DNA of 64,000 nt, from contig JAKBCH010000002.1 of the NCBI GenBank assembly GCA_021808055.1, positions 33,163 to 97,162 of the forward strand. The letters are read 5' to 3'. Source of the stretch: Pseudomonadota bacterium. Its GTDB lineage: Bacteria; Pseudomonadota; Alphaproteobacteria; Acetobacterales; Acetobacteraceae. A program made the translations under genes and the position numbers. The notes under the pieces were generated by a model. The model saw only the letters and a list, made by a program, of their open reading frames with translations, did not search any database and was not told the origin of the DNA. This document shows, piece by piece, positions 8,616 to 18,202 of the stretch (position 1 is the first letter of the stretch; each line of letters begins with the position of its first letter).

Positions 8616-9512
8616 ATGTCTATTTCCCGCCGCTTCTTGCTCGCCGCCCCTCTGGCACTCGCCGCGGCCGGGCGGGCTTCTGCCGCCGAGGCGATCACGG
8701 TTGCCTATGCAGGCTCCATGGGCAAGCTGATGGATAAGGGCATGAACCCCTCCTTCACCGCCGCCACGGGTGTAGCCGTGCATGGCATTGGCCAGGGCGC
8801 GTTGGCGCTGGCGCATCTCATCACCGGCGGGGCCATGAAGCCGGATGTGTTCGTGCCGGTTTCCGCCGGCCCGGCCAAGATTGTGCGCGAGGCGGGGTTT
8901 GCCGTGGGCAAGGCGGTGCCGGTGGCCAGCACCTCCATGGTTCTGGCCTATTCGCCCAGCTCTAAATTCGCCGCACAGCTTGCCGAGGCCAAAGGTGCTG
9001 ACTGGACGAAGATTTTCCTTAACCCGGCGTTCCGCTTCGGCCGCACTGACCCTACCGTAGACCCGCAGGGCCAATATGTGCTGTTCGCGCTGCAACTGGC
9101 CGAAACTTATTACAAGCTGCCAGGTTTCGCGCAGAAGGTGGCCGGGCCGATGATTAATCCGCAGCAGATTTTCGCCGAGCCTTCGCTGCTGGCGCGGCTG
9201 GAAGCCGGGCAGATCGACGCGACCCTGGGCTATAAGAGTGCCGTGGTTTCCCAGAAGCTGCCCTTCATTGAATTGCCGGACGCGGTGAACATCTCCAACC
9301 CCGCCTTGGGCAAGAGCGTTTACAAAAAAGCCAGCCTGGAAGTGAAAGGCAAAACCATCCACCCCAGCCCGCTGGTGTTTTACGCCATGGCGCTGAAGGG
9401 CGCGGCGGACCCTAAAGCGGCGGCGGATTATGTTGCCTTCCTGGCCGGGCCGGATGGGCAGTCCATCTTCAAGCGTTACGGTTACGGGCCGGGCAAAGGG
9501 CCGTCTGTGTAA
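8616..9512 (+). CDS. modA: Molybdate/tungstate ABC transporter substrate-binding protein
   Basis: 298 residues, beginning with a signal peptide ([20 protein letters not shown]) that has a twin-arginine-like RR. The mature part starts ITVAYAGSMGKLMDKG, the ModA/WtpA pattern in which the early Ser contacts the oxyanion, and later has FGRTDPTVDPQGQY, as in WtpA-like proteins. It captures molybdate or tungstate in the periplasm for ModBC. The ATG at 8616 is supported by CGGAG six bases upstream; the frame is open further upstream into the divergent regulator. It leads the modABC operon. Which oxyanion is preferred cannot be read from the sequence. Confidence 0.88.
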   Translation: MSISRRFLLAAPLALAAAGRASAAEAITVAYAGSMGKLMDKGMNPSFTAATGVAVHGIGQGALALAHLITGGAMKPDVFVPVSAGPAKIVREAGFAVGKAVPVASTSMVLAYSPSSKFAAQLAEAKGADWTKIFLNPAFRFGRTDPTVDPQGQYVLFALQLAETYYKLPGFAQKVAGPMINPQQIFAEPSLLARLEAGQIDATLGYKSAVVSQKLPFIELPDAVNISNPALGKSVYKKASLEVKGKTIHPSPLVFYAMALKGAADPKAAADYVAFLAGPDGQSIFKRYGYGPGKGPSV

Positions 9513-9516
9513 CCAG

Positions 9517-10260
9517 ATGCTGCGCGCCGGGTTCCTCATTCTAGTCCTGGCGTTTCTGCTGGCACCCTTATCCGGCCTCATGGGCAATGGGGTTTTCTGG
9601 CAGGCGCTGACCCTCTCCGCGCAGGATTGGGCGGCCATCGCCACCTCGCTGCTGGGTGGTGCGGCGGCGATGGTGGTGATCGTGCTGGCGGGCACGCCTT
9701 TGGCGGTCTATCTGGCGCGGTCTCGCGGACGGTTGGTGTTGCTGGCCGAAGCGGTGGTGCTGATGCCGATGCTGATGCCAACGCTCGCCCTGGGCATTCT
9801 GCTGGCGGTGGTTTATGGCCCCGCCGCACCTTTAGGCCGGGCGTTTGGCGCGTTGGGCATCACCCTCACCAACACTCCGGCGGCATTTCTGCTGGCGACC
9901 ATCTACGCGGCGCTGCCGACTTATGTGGTGGCGGCGCGCGGTGCCATTGCCCAGGTGCCACCGGATTACGAGGAGCTGGCCCGCACTTTGGGCGATACAC
10001 CCTTCCGGGCACAATTACGGGTAACGCTGCCCTTGGCCCGGCGCGGGCTTTCCGCGGCTCTGTCACTTGCCTGGGTGCGTGCTCTGGGAGAGTTTGGCAT
10101 CATCCTGATCGTGGCGTATTACCCGGCCGGTATGCCAGTGCAGCTTTGGACGGATGTGCAGGATTTAGGCTTGCAGGCGGTCTTTCCGCTGGTGGGGGTG
10201 TTTCTGCTGGCCACATTGCCGGTGCCGCTCTGGCTGGGGTTGCGGGCCCGCGCGGCGTGA
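9517..10260 (+). CDS. modB: Molybdate ABC transporter permease
   Basis: 247 residues with about six membrane segments and the EAA loop typical of ABC importers: DYEELARTLGDTPFRAQLRV at about 149-168. It forms the inner-membrane channel for ModA-delivered oxyanion. The start at 9517 lies four bases past the modA stop, and its stop overlaps the modC start. Confidence 0.9.
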   Translation: MLRAGFLILVLAFLLAPLSGLMGNGVFWQALTLSAQDWAAIATSLLGGAAAMVVIVLAGTPLAVYLARSRGRLVLLAEAVVLMPMLMPTLALGILLAVVYGPAAPLGRAFGALGITLTNTPAAFLLATIYAALPTYVVAARGAIAQVPPDYEELARTLGDTPFRAQLRVTLPLARRGLSAALSLAWVRALGEFGIILIVAYYPAGMPVQLWTDVQDLGLQAVFPLVGVFLLATLPVPLWLGLRARAA

Positions 10261-10919
10261 ACGCCATAGAGATCGACTACACGCTTACCACCCCGGTACC
10301 GCTGCGCGCCTGTTTCACCATTCGTGGGTTCACCGCTCTTCTGGGCCGGTCAGGCGAGGGCAAAACCTCGCTGGTGCGGGCTTTGGCCGGGTTGCTGTCA
10401 GCCACCGGCACGCCGTGGCAGGGCTTGGCGCCGGAGCAGCGGCCCATCGGCTACCTGCCGCAGGAAACCCGGCTGTTCCCGCATCTTTCAGTGCTGGAAA
10501 ACACTGCCTATGCGCTGCGAGGAGCCGGGCGGCTGGAGGCGGCGCGCGCCTTGCTGGCGGAGCTGGGGCTGCAGGAGCTGGCTGCCCGCCAGCCGCATCA
10601 GCTTTCCGGCGGCCAGGCCAAGCGCGTGGCGCTGGCACGGGCCTTGGCGCATGGGCCGCAATTGCTGCTGCTGGACGAACCCTCCGCCGGGCTGGACCGG
10701 CAGACACGGGATGAGACGCTGGACTGGCTGAAGCAAACCGCCATGGCGCGGGGCATTCCAGTGCTGGCGGCAACGCATGACTACGACATCGCCGCCCAGG
10801 CGGATACGCTGGCGCTGCTGGCGGAAGGTAAGATTATCCAGCACGGGTTCGCGGCTGCTGTGTTTGCGGCACCGGTAAGCCGCGCGGCGGCGGAGTTGCT
10901 GGGGGTTAAGCTGCTTTAG
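10257..10919 (+). CDS. modC: Molybdate ABC transporter ATPase, short form without TOBE domain
   Basis: 220 residues with Walker A GRSGEGKTS, Q-loop YLPQETRLFPHL, signature LSGGQAKR, and Walker B LLLLDEPSAGLD followed by the switch His in ATHDYD. The GTG at 10257 overlaps the modB stop as GTGA. The protein ends about 30 residues after the switch region. It therefore lacks the C-terminal MOP/TOBE domain that lets typical ModC (about 350 residues) bind molybdate for feedback. Combined with the TOBE-less ModE-like regulator, no molybdate-sensing domain is present at this locus. Confidence 0.9.
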   Translation: MNAIEIDYTLTTPVPLRACFTIRGFTALLGRSGEGKTSLVRALAGLLSATGTPWQGLAPEQRPIGYLPQETRLFPHLSVLENTAYALRGAGRLEAARALLAELGLQELAARQPHQLSGGQAKRVALARALAHGPQLLLLDEPSAGLDRQTRDETLDWLKQTAMARGIPVLAATHDYDIAAQADTLALLAEGKIIQHGFAAAVFAAPVSRAAAELLGVKLL

Positions 10920-11541
10920 TTAAGCGTTTAATGAAAGCGGAGAGGTGGTGCCGCCGCATTTCGGCTTTCGCTTTGGCGCTGGTGGTCATGTAATTCATCT
11001 GCACCACATAACGCTGGCCGACGAATTGCTTATGCCCGTGCCAGGTATTGGGGCCGTTGGGAAAAACCAGCAGCGTGCCATCCACCGGCGGCACTTCCTT
11101 GGCAAAATTCTCCAAATTCTCGCCATCCCGCAACAGCCGCAGGCAGCCTTCATGCCTGGCCCACGCCTCGCCATTGCCGGGGTTGAGGTAGAGCAGAATG
11201 GTGACGCGCTTGGCCGAGGAATCGGTGTGAATGCGCCCGTCCTGTTCGCCAGAATTACCGCGCAGCGTGGTCATCAGCGGCGCGCCCACGAGATCCAGCC
11301 CGAATTTCTCCGCCACGATGGCGCGGAATGCGGGGCCTTCCAGAGCGGCGACGGCGGCCTTGGCGGCGGGGCCGAGCTTCAAAGCGCCGATGGGGAAACT
11401 GCCGCGGGCTTTCATGGGGGGTAAGTCCGCAACCACCGCTTGCAGGGCTTCGGGCTTGATGAAGCGTTCCAGCAGGATATGAGGAAAAGGCTCAGCCGAA
11501 ACCGGCGTTTCGCTGAGTGCATTAAAATCCGCGACATCCAT
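10906..11541 (-). CDS. 2-oxoglutarate/Fe(II)-dependent oxygenase superfamily protein
   Basis: About 211 residues. The double-stranded beta-helix metal ligands can be traced: HTD in DGRIHTDSSAKR, a distal His in NTWHGHKQF, and the 2-oxoglutarate-binding Arg in GQRYVVQMNY. The proline-4-hydroxylase-like layout suggests hydroxylation of an unknown substrate. I start at the ATG at 11541; an upstream frame to 11676 would overlap the divergent zapE start and adds 45 unsupported residues. The 3' end overlaps modC by 14 bases in convergent orientation. Confidence 0.75.
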   Translation of the reverse strand: MDVADFNALSETPVSAEPFPHILLERFIKPEALQAVVADLPPMKARGSFPIGALKLGPAAKAAVAALEGPAFRAIVAEKFGLDLVGAPLMTTLRGNSGEQDGRIHTDSSAKRVTILLYLNPGNGEAWARHEGCLRLLRDGENLENFAKEVPPVDGTLLVFPNGPNTWHGHKQFVGQRYVVQMNYMTTSAKAKAEMRRHHLSAFIKRLTKAA

Positions 11542-11668
11542 GGGTTGAATCCAGTCTGACAGAGCTCTGAAACCGCGAAAAGCGTTAAGCCCAACATGCC
11601 GCCCATGCAAGACAGGACAAGGCTTCACATCTTGCTGCGCCGCACAAAACGGCGCAATATTGGTGCAA

Positions 11669-12817
11669 ATGTCCAAACTAATAATAGCTGAACCGGGAGT
11701 GATGGCCGCTTATCGTGCCCGCGTGGCCGCCGGGCTGTTGCATTACGATGCCGCCCAGGCGTTGGCGGCGGAACAATTGCAAGCCCTTTGGGCCAAGCTG
11801 CGCGGCTACGATCCCCACCCTGTTCACGCCCCGGAAGGCTGGTTCGCCCGGATGCTGCGCAGCAAGCCGGTGGAAGAGGCACAGGACCGCCCGCATGGGC
11901 TCTACATTGTGGGTGATGTCGGGCGCGGTAAATCCATGCTCATGGATTTGTTTTTCGAGGCGGCCGACGTGCCGCGCAAGCAACGCATCCACTTTCACGA
12001 CTTTATGCAGCAGGCGCATAAGCGGTTTCATAAAATAAAACGCGAGCACCCGGAGGTGAGCGACCCGATTCCGCCGCTCGCGGATATCATTGCTGATGAG
12101 GCGGCGTTGCTCTGCTTCGACGAGTTTCAGGTGCACGACATTGTCGATGCGATGATATTGGGGCGGCTGTTTGAGGCGCTGTTCATCCGCCAGGTGGTGG
12201 TGGTTGCCACCTCCAACACGCTGCCGGACGATTTATACGCCGGCAAGCCGGGGCGTGACGCCTTTCAGCCGTTCATCAACCTGCTGAAACAGAACCTGGA
12301 CGTACTGGTGCTGGAATCCAACCAGGATTATCGGCGCGGGCGTGAACATGGGTTGAAAACCTGGGTGGTGCCCGCCGATGACAGCGCCGATGCAGCGCTC
12401 GCCCGCGTGTTTGAGCATCTGGCCGAGGGTGAGCCAGCGGGGGCGGAGGCATTGCCGGTGCAGGGCCGGATGCTCGCCGTGCCGGTGGCGGCAAATGGCG
12501 TGGCGCGGTTTAGCTTCGCGGCGCTGTGCAAGGAGGCCCTCGGGCCGGGGGACTATCTCGCCATCGCCACCCACTACGATACCGTGCTGATCGACGGCAT
12601 TCCCTGCCTCTCGCCCGATAATTTCGACGAAGCCCGGCGCTTCGTCACGCTGATCGATTCGCTCTATGAGCATCGCTGCAAGCTCTACGCGTCCGCCGCG
12701 GTGTACCCAGATGAGCTTTACCGCTCCGGCGCGGGGGCAGAGATGTTCGAGCGCACGGCCTCACGCCTGGAAGAAATGCAGAGCGAGGAATATCTTGCAC
12801 TGCCGCATCTGACTTAA
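11669..12817 (+). CDS. zapE: Cell division protein ZapE (AFG1-like ATPase)
   Basis: About 382 residues. AFG1/ZapE proteins are AAA+ ATPases; in Escherichia coli ZapE acts on the Z ring, and in mitochondria the homologue handles misassembled respiratory subunits. Visible motifs are Walker A VGDVGRGKSML, the following RIHFHDFM, Walker B LLCFDEFQVHDIVDAM, and sensor-region VVATSNTLPDDLY. The C-terminus ends in ERTASRLEEMQSEEY. The start is the ATG at 11669, with alternative GTG at 11663 in frame. Adjacent genes give no functional hint. Confidence 0.93.
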   Translation: MSKLIIAEPGVMAAYRARVAAGLLHYDAAQALAAEQLQALWAKLRGYDPHPVHAPEGWFARMLRSKPVEEAQDRPHGLYIVGDVGRGKSMLMDLFFEAADVPRKQRIHFHDFMQQAHKRFHKIKREHPEVSDPIPPLADIIADEAALLCFDEFQVHDIVDAMILGRLFEALFIRQVVVVATSNTLPDDLYAGKPGRDAFQPFINLLKQNLDVLVLESNQDYRRGREHGLKTWVVPADDSADAALARVFEHLAEGEPAGAEALPVQGRMLAVPVAANGVARFSFAALCKEALGPGDYLAIATHYDTVLIDGIPCLSPDNFDEARRFVTLIDSLYEHRCKLYASAAVYPDELYRSGAGAEMFERTASRLEEMQSEEYLALPHLT

Positions 12818-12988
12818 ACAGGCTTCGATAGCCCCTCTTCGTGGCATGAAACTGCAAGGAAAGCGGGTTTTTCGCCGTTTTATTGCCCTGCGGTGCATGA
12901 TGCTGCTTGCCCGGGCGGGTGAATCGGAGTAGCAGGCCCCCAACGCCCCCCTTTGTAAACCTTAAAAGATCAGGCAGGCTAACCCCAT

Positions 12989-14185
12989 ATGAACATACAT
13001 GAATACCAGGGCAAGGAATTGCTGAAGTCCTTCGGCGTCGCGGTTTTGGACGGCTATGTCGCCTGGACGCCCGAAGAAGCGGTGGATGCCGCCAAGAAGC
13101 TTCCTGGCCCAATCTATGTCGTGAAATCCCAGATTCATGCCGGTGGCCGTGGTGCGGGCAAGTTCAAGGAAGACCCCAATGGCAAAGGCGGCGTGCGCCT
13201 GGCCAAGAGCCTGGACGAGGTGCGTGAAGCCGCTGCCGCGATGATCGGCCATACGCTGATCACCAAGCAGACCGGCCCGGCTGGCCGCCTGGTCCGCCGC
13301 GTTTATGTGGAGTCTGGCTGCGACATCAAGCGCGAGCTTTACCTCTCTCTGCTGATCGACCGTTCGGTGTCCGAGGTCGTGATCATGGCCTCCACCGAGG
13401 GCGGCATGGAGATTGAGGAAGTCGCCGAGCATCACCCGGAGAAAATTCTCCGCGCCCCGGTTGACCCTGCCTCCGGCATCTCCGGCTTCCATGCCCGCAA
13501 GCTGGCCTTCGGCCTGGGCCTTGAAGGCAAGCAGGTGGGCACCTTCGCCAAATTCGTCACCGCCATGTACAACGCCTTTGTGGCGCTGGACATCGCGATC
13601 ATCGAGATCAACCCGCTGGTCGTGACCGGCTCCGGCGAGATTTACGCGCTGGACGCCAAGGTGACCTTCGACGACAACTCCCTCTACCGCCACCCGCAGA
13701 TTGAAACCCTGCGCGACGAAGGCGAGGAAGACGCGAAAGAGCTGGAAGCCAACAAATACTCGCTCTCCTATGTGGCGCTGGATGGTTCCATCGGCTGCAT
13801 GGTGAACGGTGCGGGCCTGGCGATGGCGACCATGGATATCATCAAGCTCTACGGTGCCGAGCCCGCGAACTTCCTAGATGTCGGCGGCGGTGCGACCAAG
13901 GAGCGCGTGACCGCGGCCTTCAAGATCATCCTCTCCGACCCGAACGTGGAAGGTATTCTGGTTAACATCTTTGGCGGCATCATGCGCTGCGACGTGATCG
14001 CGGAAGGCGTGATCGCGGCGGCGCGCGAGGTTTCGCTCTCCGTGCCGCTGGTGGTGCGCCTTGAAGGCACCAATGTGCAGCTCGGTAAGGACATCATGGC
14101 CAAATCCGGCCTGCCCATCATCTCCGCAGACAATCTGGCCGATGCGGCCGAGAAAATTGTTAAAGCCGTGAAGGAAGCCGCATAA
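12989..14185 (+). CDS. sucC: Succinate-CoA ligase (ADP-forming) subunit beta
   Basis: 398 residues beginning [12 protein letters not shown], the universal SucC start. An ATP-grasp domain covers about residues 1-240 ([16 protein letters not shown] contacts nucleotide) and a CoA-ligase domain follows with [14 protein letters not shown] and [13 protein letters not shown]. It converts succinyl-CoA to succinate with substrate-level phosphorylation. Malate-CoA ligase (mtkA) is a close relative, but a place directly ahead of sucAB favours the TCA role. The stop overlaps the sucD start by one base. Confidence 0.93.
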   Translation: MNIHEYQGKELLKSFGVAVLDGYVAWTPEEAVDAAKKLPGPIYVVKSQIHAGGRGAGKFKEDPNGKGGVRLAKSLDEVREAAAAMIGHTLITKQTGPAGRLVRRVYVESGCDIKRELYLSLLIDRSVSEVVIMASTEGGMEIEEVAEHHPEKILRAPVDPASGISGFHARKLAFGLGLEGKQVGTFAKFVTAMYNAFVALDIAIIEINPLVVTGSGEIYALDAKVTFDDNSLYRHPQIETLRDEGEEDAKELEANKYSLSYVALDGSIGCMVNGAGLAMATMDIIKLYGAEPANFLDVGGGATKERVTAAFKIILSDPNVEGILVNIFGGIMRCDVIAEGVIAAAREVSLSVPLVVRLEGTNVQLGKDIMAKSGLPIISADNLADAAEKIVKAVKEAA

Positions 14186-15060
14186 TGGCCATTCTCGTTA
14201 ATAAAAACACCAAGGTCATCACCCAAGGCTTCACCGGCGCGCAGGGAACCTTCCATTCCGAGCAGGCTCTGGCCTATGGCACCAAGGTTGTTGGCGGTGT
14301 GACCCCCGGCAAGGGCGGCACCACGCATCTGGACCTGCCGGTGTTCAACACCGTGGAAGAGGCCATGGCCAAGACCGGTGCCAACGCCTCCGCCATTTAC
14401 GTGCCGCCGCCGTTCGCGGCTGATTCCATCCTGGAAGCGATCGATGCCGGGATGGAGTTGATCGTCTGCATCACCGAAGGCATTCCGGTGCTGGACATGG
14501 TGAAGGTCAAGCGCGCCCTCTGCGGCTCCAAATCCCGCCTGGTGGGCCCGAACTGCCCCGGCGTGATCACACCTGACGAATGCAAGATCGGCATCATGCC
14601 GGGCCATATCCACAAGCGCGGCTCCATCGGCATCGTCTCCCGCTCCGGCACCCTCACCTATGAGGCTGTGGCGCAGACCACGGCTGCCGGGCTTGGCCAG
14701 TCCACCTGTGTTGGCATCGGCGGTGACCCGGTGAAGGGCACGGATTTCATCGAGGTGCTGGATATGTTCCTGCATGACGATGAGACCCAGGCGATCATCA
14801 TGATCGGCGAGATCGGTGGTCCCTCCGAAATCGACGGCGCCGAGTTCCTTGCCCGCCACAAGATCAAGAAGCCGGTTGTGGGCTTCATCGCCGGTGCCAC
14901 CGCTCCTCCGGGCCGCCGTATGGGCCATGCCGGCGCGGTTATCTCCGGCGGCAAGGACACCGCCCAGGCGAAGATTGCTGCCATGAAGGAAGCGGGTATC
15001 TTCGTGGCGGACAGCCCGGCCTCGCTGGGCAGCACCATGCTGAAGGCGCTGAGCGCCTGA
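14185..15060 (+). CDS. sucD: Succinate-CoA ligase subunit alpha
   Basis: 291 residues. The CoA-binding Rossmann domain starts [18 protein letters not shown]. The phosphorylated catalytic His lies in [16 protein letters not shown] near residue 249, and the second phosphate-binding segment [10 protein letters not shown] is present. It pairs with SucC as an alpha2beta2 or alpha-beta enzyme. A strong terminator follows directly, so sucCD is its own unit, separate from sucAB. Confidence 0.95.
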   Translation: MAILVNKNTKVITQGFTGAQGTFHSEQALAYGTKVVGGVTPGKGGTTHLDLPVFNTVEEAMAKTGANASAIYVPPPFAADSILEAIDAGMELIVCITEGIPVLDMVKVKRALCGSKSRLVGPNCPGVITPDECKIGIMPGHIHKRGSIGIVSRSGTLTYEAVAQTTAAGLGQSTCVGIGGDPVKGTDFIEVLDMFLHDDETQAIIMIGEIGGPSEIDGAEFLARHKIKKPVVGFIAGATAPPGRRMGHAGAVISGGKDTAQAKIAAMKEAGIFVADSPASLGSTMLKALSA

Positions 15061-15091
15061 GGAAATAGGCCATAACTTCTTGATTTTATTG

Positions 15092-15124
15092 CCCCCATGG
15101 CGGTTTCGCCCTGGGGGTTTTTTT
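15092..15124 (+). terminator. Rho-independent terminator after sucCD
   Basis: CCCCCA, one unpaired T and GGCG pair with CGCC, one unpaired C and TGGGGG around a GTTT loop, followed by a run of seven T. It is a textbook intrinsic terminator 31 bases past the sucD stop. Confidence 0.9.
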
Positions 15125-15195
15125 ATGTCTCCAAATCATGGGGCGGAAGCGGTTGGGGAAACCATGCGCGTGCGGCAACCCAGCCTGTCCTCAGG

Positions 15196-15216
15196 GTAAC
15201 GATACAATAACGTTAC
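15196..15216. promoter_or_regulatory. Inverted repeat upstream of sucA
   Basis: GTAACG at 15196-15201 and CGTTAC at 15211-15216 form a perfect six-base inverted repeat with a nine-base spacer, about 95 bases upstream of the sucA start and next to an AT-rich TTATATG. It could be an operator for sucAB; no regulator is identified. Confidence 0.3.
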
Positions 15217-15310
15217 TGCCTTATATGTGCCGTAAATAAAGCTCTGCATAACTTCCGCTTGGCCGGTGCTTGAAGGTCAGGGTGGTTGGCTCTGGGAGAG
15301 GATGGATCAG

Positions 15311-18169
15311 ATGGCCGGTGTGGACGTGATCGCAACCGCGATGAACGGGGCGAATGCCCAGTTTATCGCACAGCTTTATGCCAAATGGGTGGAAGCGCCT
15401 CATTCGGTCGATCCAGATTTCGCCGCCTTGTTCGCCGCACTCGACGACGATGCCCGCGCCATCTTCACCGATGCCATGGGCGCTTCCTGGGCACCGCGCC
15501 CCTCTGTGTTCGAGACCGTGAGCAGCGAGGCAGCGCCCCGCCAGGCGGCAGCCGCCACGCCAGCCAATGCCGATACCCATGCAGCAACGCTGGATTCCAT
15601 CCGCGCGCTCATGCTCATCCGCGCCTACCGCGTGCGCGGGCATCTGGAAGCGCGGCTGGACCCGCTGGGGCTGAAGCAAAAGGGCTATCATACTGAGCTT
15701 GACCCCGCCTCTTACGGCTTCACCGAAGCCGGGGATTTAGACCGCCCGATTTTCCTGGATGGCGTTCTGGGATTCGACACCGCCACGCTGCGAGAGGTGA
15801 TGGCAGCCCTTCGCCAGAGCTATTGCGGAGAAATCGGCGTTGAGTTCATGCATATCCAGGACCCGACGCAGAAGGGCTGGATTCAACGGCGCATTGAGGG
15901 CGCGCCCTGGCTTGCCGCCTATGATAAAAAGGCTAAGGCCAGAATCCTGAAGCAACTGACCGAGGCGGATTCCTTCGAGACCTTCTGCCAGAAGCGCTTT
16001 GTCGGCACCAAGCGGTTTGGCCTGGAAGGCGGGGAGAGCACGATTCCCGCGCTGCACGCCATCATCGAAGCCGCTTCGGCCAAGGGTGTGCGCGAAATCG
16101 CCATCGGCATGCCGCATCGCGGCCGCCTCAACACCCTCGTCAACATTGTTAAAAAACCGCTGGTGGCGTTGTTTTCTGAGTTTGGTGGCGCGTCCGCCAA
16201 GCCGGACGACGTGCAGGGCTCCGGCGATGTGAAATACCATCTCGGCACCTCCACAGATGTGGTGATCAACGGCAACCAGGTGCATCTTTCCTTGCAGCCG
16301 AACCCCTCGCATCTTGAGGCGGTGGACCCTGTGGTGGTGGGCAAGATCCGCGCCCGGCTCGACATGGCGGGAGACGACACCCGCAAATCCGCCATGGCGA
16401 TTCAGATGCATGGCGATGCCGCCTTTGCCGGCCAGGGTCTGGTGTATGAAACCCTGGCGATGAGCCAGCTCATCGGTTATCGCACCGGCGGCTCGGTGCA
16501 TCTGGTGGTGAACAACCAGATCGGCTTCACCACCGTGCCTGCCCACGCTTTCTCCGGCATGTATTGCACGGATGTGGCTAAAGCCGTGCAGGCGCCGATT
16601 TTTCATGTGAATGGCGATAACCCGGAGGCGGTGGTTTACGCCGCCCAGCTCGCCGCTGAGTTCCGCTGCGAATTTGCCACCGATGTGGTGATCGACCTCG
16701 TTTGTTACCGCCGCCATGGCCATAATGAGAACGACGAACCGGCCTTCACCCAGCCGATCATGTACAAGGCCATCCGCGGGTTGCAGACCACGCGCATATT
16801 GTATGCTGAAAAGCTGGCGAAGGAAGGCTCGGTTTCCACCGCTGAGGCGGCTGCCATGGCCGATGAATACGGCCAGGCGCTGGAAGCCGCGTTTGAGGGG
16901 GCGAAGGACTACAAGGTTAACAAGGCGGATTGGCTGGAAGGCCATTGGGCCGGGCTGAAGCAGGCCAGTGACGATGCCGAGCAGCTTGATGGCGTGACCG
17001 CCGCCCCGCTGCCGCAGCTTCAGGAAATCGGCAAGGCGCTTTACACCCCGCCGCAGAATTTTGACCTGAACCCGAAGATCGCCCGCCAGCTTGAAGCCAA
17101 GCAGCAGATGTTCGAAACCGGCGAGGGAATCGACTGGGCCACTGGCGAGGCGCTGGCCTTTGGCACGTTACAGCTTGATGGCCACCGCGTGCGGCTTTCC
17201 GGCGAGGATGTGCAGCGCGGCACCTTCTCCCACCGCCATGCCGTGCTGGTGGACCAGACCAGCCAGCACGAATATGTGCCGCTGAATAATATCCGCGAGG
17301 GCCAGGCGCGGATTGAATTATTCAACTCCCTGCTGTCGGAGGCAGGCGTGCTCGGCTTTGAATACGGCTATTCGCTGGCCGACCCTTCGGTGCTGGTGCT
17401 GTGGGAAGCGCAGTTTGGCGATTTTGCCAATGGCGCGCAGGTGATTATCGACCAATTCATCGCCGCCGGCGAGACCAAATGGCTGCGTATGTCCGGGCTG
17501 GTGATGCTGCTGCCCCATGGGCAGGAAGGCCAGGGGCCGGAGCATTCCTCCGCCCGGCTGGAGCGTTATCTACAACTTTGTGCTGAGAACAACATGGTGG
17601 TTGGCAACCTCACCAGCCCGGCAAATTATTTCCATGCGCTGCGCCGCCAGATGAAGCGCAACTACCGCAAGCCGCTGGTGTTGATGACGCCGAAATCTCT
17701 GCTGCGCCACAAGCTTGCGGTTTCGCCATTGAGCGACTTCGCCGAGGGCACATGCTTTAAATTCGTTCTGCCCGAGACTGACGAGCTGGTGGCCGCTGAA
17801 GAAGTGAAGCGCGTGGTGCTTTGCTCTGGCAAGGTGTATTACGATTTGCTGGCCGAGCGGCGCGAACGCGGCATTAAGGATGTGGCGATTGTGCGGCTGG
17901 AGCAGCTCTACCCCTTCCCCGCGAAGGCGCTGAAGGCGGCGATTGAGGACTATAAAAACGCCGAGATCGTCTGGTGCCAGGAAGAGCCAGAAAATAACGG
18001 CGCGTGGTTCTTTGTGGACAGGCGGATAGAGGCGGCGATGGCGTGCCTGGGCCATAAGGGCCGCCCGCGCTATGTTGGCCGCCCGGCTATGGCCTCGCCC
18101 GCCCCCGGCCTCGCCAAGGTGTATGTCGCCGGGCAGGCAGCCCTGGTCAACGAGGCGTTGAGCGTCTAA
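15311..18169 (+). CDS. sucA: 2-oxoglutarate dehydrogenase E1 component
   Basis: About 952 residues, normal for SucA. It decarboxylates 2-oxoglutarate with thiamine diphosphate and passes the succinyl group to SucB. The N-terminal SucB-binding segment (FIAQLYAKWVEAPHSVDP) is followed by the thiamine-diphosphate domain: IGMPHRGRLN, HLSLQPNPSHLEAVDPVV, HGDAAFAGQGLVYE and VVNNQIGFTT, then the transketolase pyrimidine-binding domain. Starts at 15266 and 15302 are in frame; the ATG at 15311 is best spaced (nine bases) from GAGAGG. sucB follows after 33 bases. Lipoamide dehydrogenase is not in the window. Confidence 0.95.
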   Translation: MAGVDVIATAMNGANAQFIAQLYAKWVEAPHSVDPDFAALFAALDDDARAIFTDAMGASWAPRPSVFETVSSEAAPRQAAAATPANADTHAATLDSIRALMLIRAYRVRGHLEARLDPLGLKQKGYHTELDPASYGFTEAGDLDRPIFLDGVLGFDTATLREVMAALRQSYCGEIGVEFMHIQDPTQKGWIQRRIEGAPWLAAYDKKAKARILKQLTEADSFETFCQKRFVGTKRFGLEGGESTIPALHAIIEAASAKGVREIAIGMPHRGRLNTLVNIVKKPLVALFSEFGGASAKPDDVQGSGDVKYHLGTSTDVVINGNQVHLSLQPNPSHLEAVDPVVVGKIRARLDMAGDDTRKSAMAIQMHGDAAFAGQGLVYETLAMSQLIGYRTGGSVHLVVNNQIGFTTVPAHAFSGMYCTDVAKAVQAPIFHVNGDNPEAVVYAAQLAAEFRCEFATDVVIDLVCYRRHGHNENDEPAFTQPIMYKAIRGLQTTRILYAEKLAKEGSVSTAEAAAMADEYGQALEAAFEGAKDYKVNKADWLEGHWAGLKQASDDAEQLDGVTAAPLPQLQEIGKALYTPPQNFDLNPKIARQLEAKQQMFETGEGIDWATGEALAFGTLQLDGHRVRLSGEDVQRGTFSHRHAVLVDQTSQHEYVPLNNIREGQARIELFNSLLSEAGVLGFEYGYSLADPSVLVLWEAQFGDFANGAQVIIDQFIAAGETKWLRMSGLVMLLPHGQEGQGPEHSSARLERYLQLCAENNMVVGNLTSPANYFHALRRQMKRNYRKPLVLMTPKSLLRHKLAVSPLSDFAEGTCFKFVLPETDELVAAEEVKRVVLCSGKVYYDLLAERRERGIKDVAIVRLEQLYPFPAKALKAAIEDYKNAEIVWCQEEPENNGAWFFVDRRIEAAMACLGHKGRPRYVGRPAMASPAPGLAKVYVAGQAALVNEALSV

Positions 18170-18202
18170 CCCTCTTACACGGCAACGAGAACAGGAGTTT
18201 CC

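Noticed and set aside
8388..9695. 435-residue open frame antisense to modA
   Set aside because: Covers modA and the divergent regulator promoter; no motif and shadow-type composition.
13849..14928. 359-residue open frame antisense to sucCD
   Set aside because: Overlaps two certain genes; no family pattern.
12989..15060. Reading sucCD as malate-CoA ligase (mtkAB) of a serine cycle
   Set aside because: Tempting given the C1 genes, but no other serine-cycle gene is present and sucAB follows directly.
15737..16945. 402-residue open frame antisense to sucA
   Set aside because: Shadow of the conserved E1 gene; no ribosome site and no recognisable domain.
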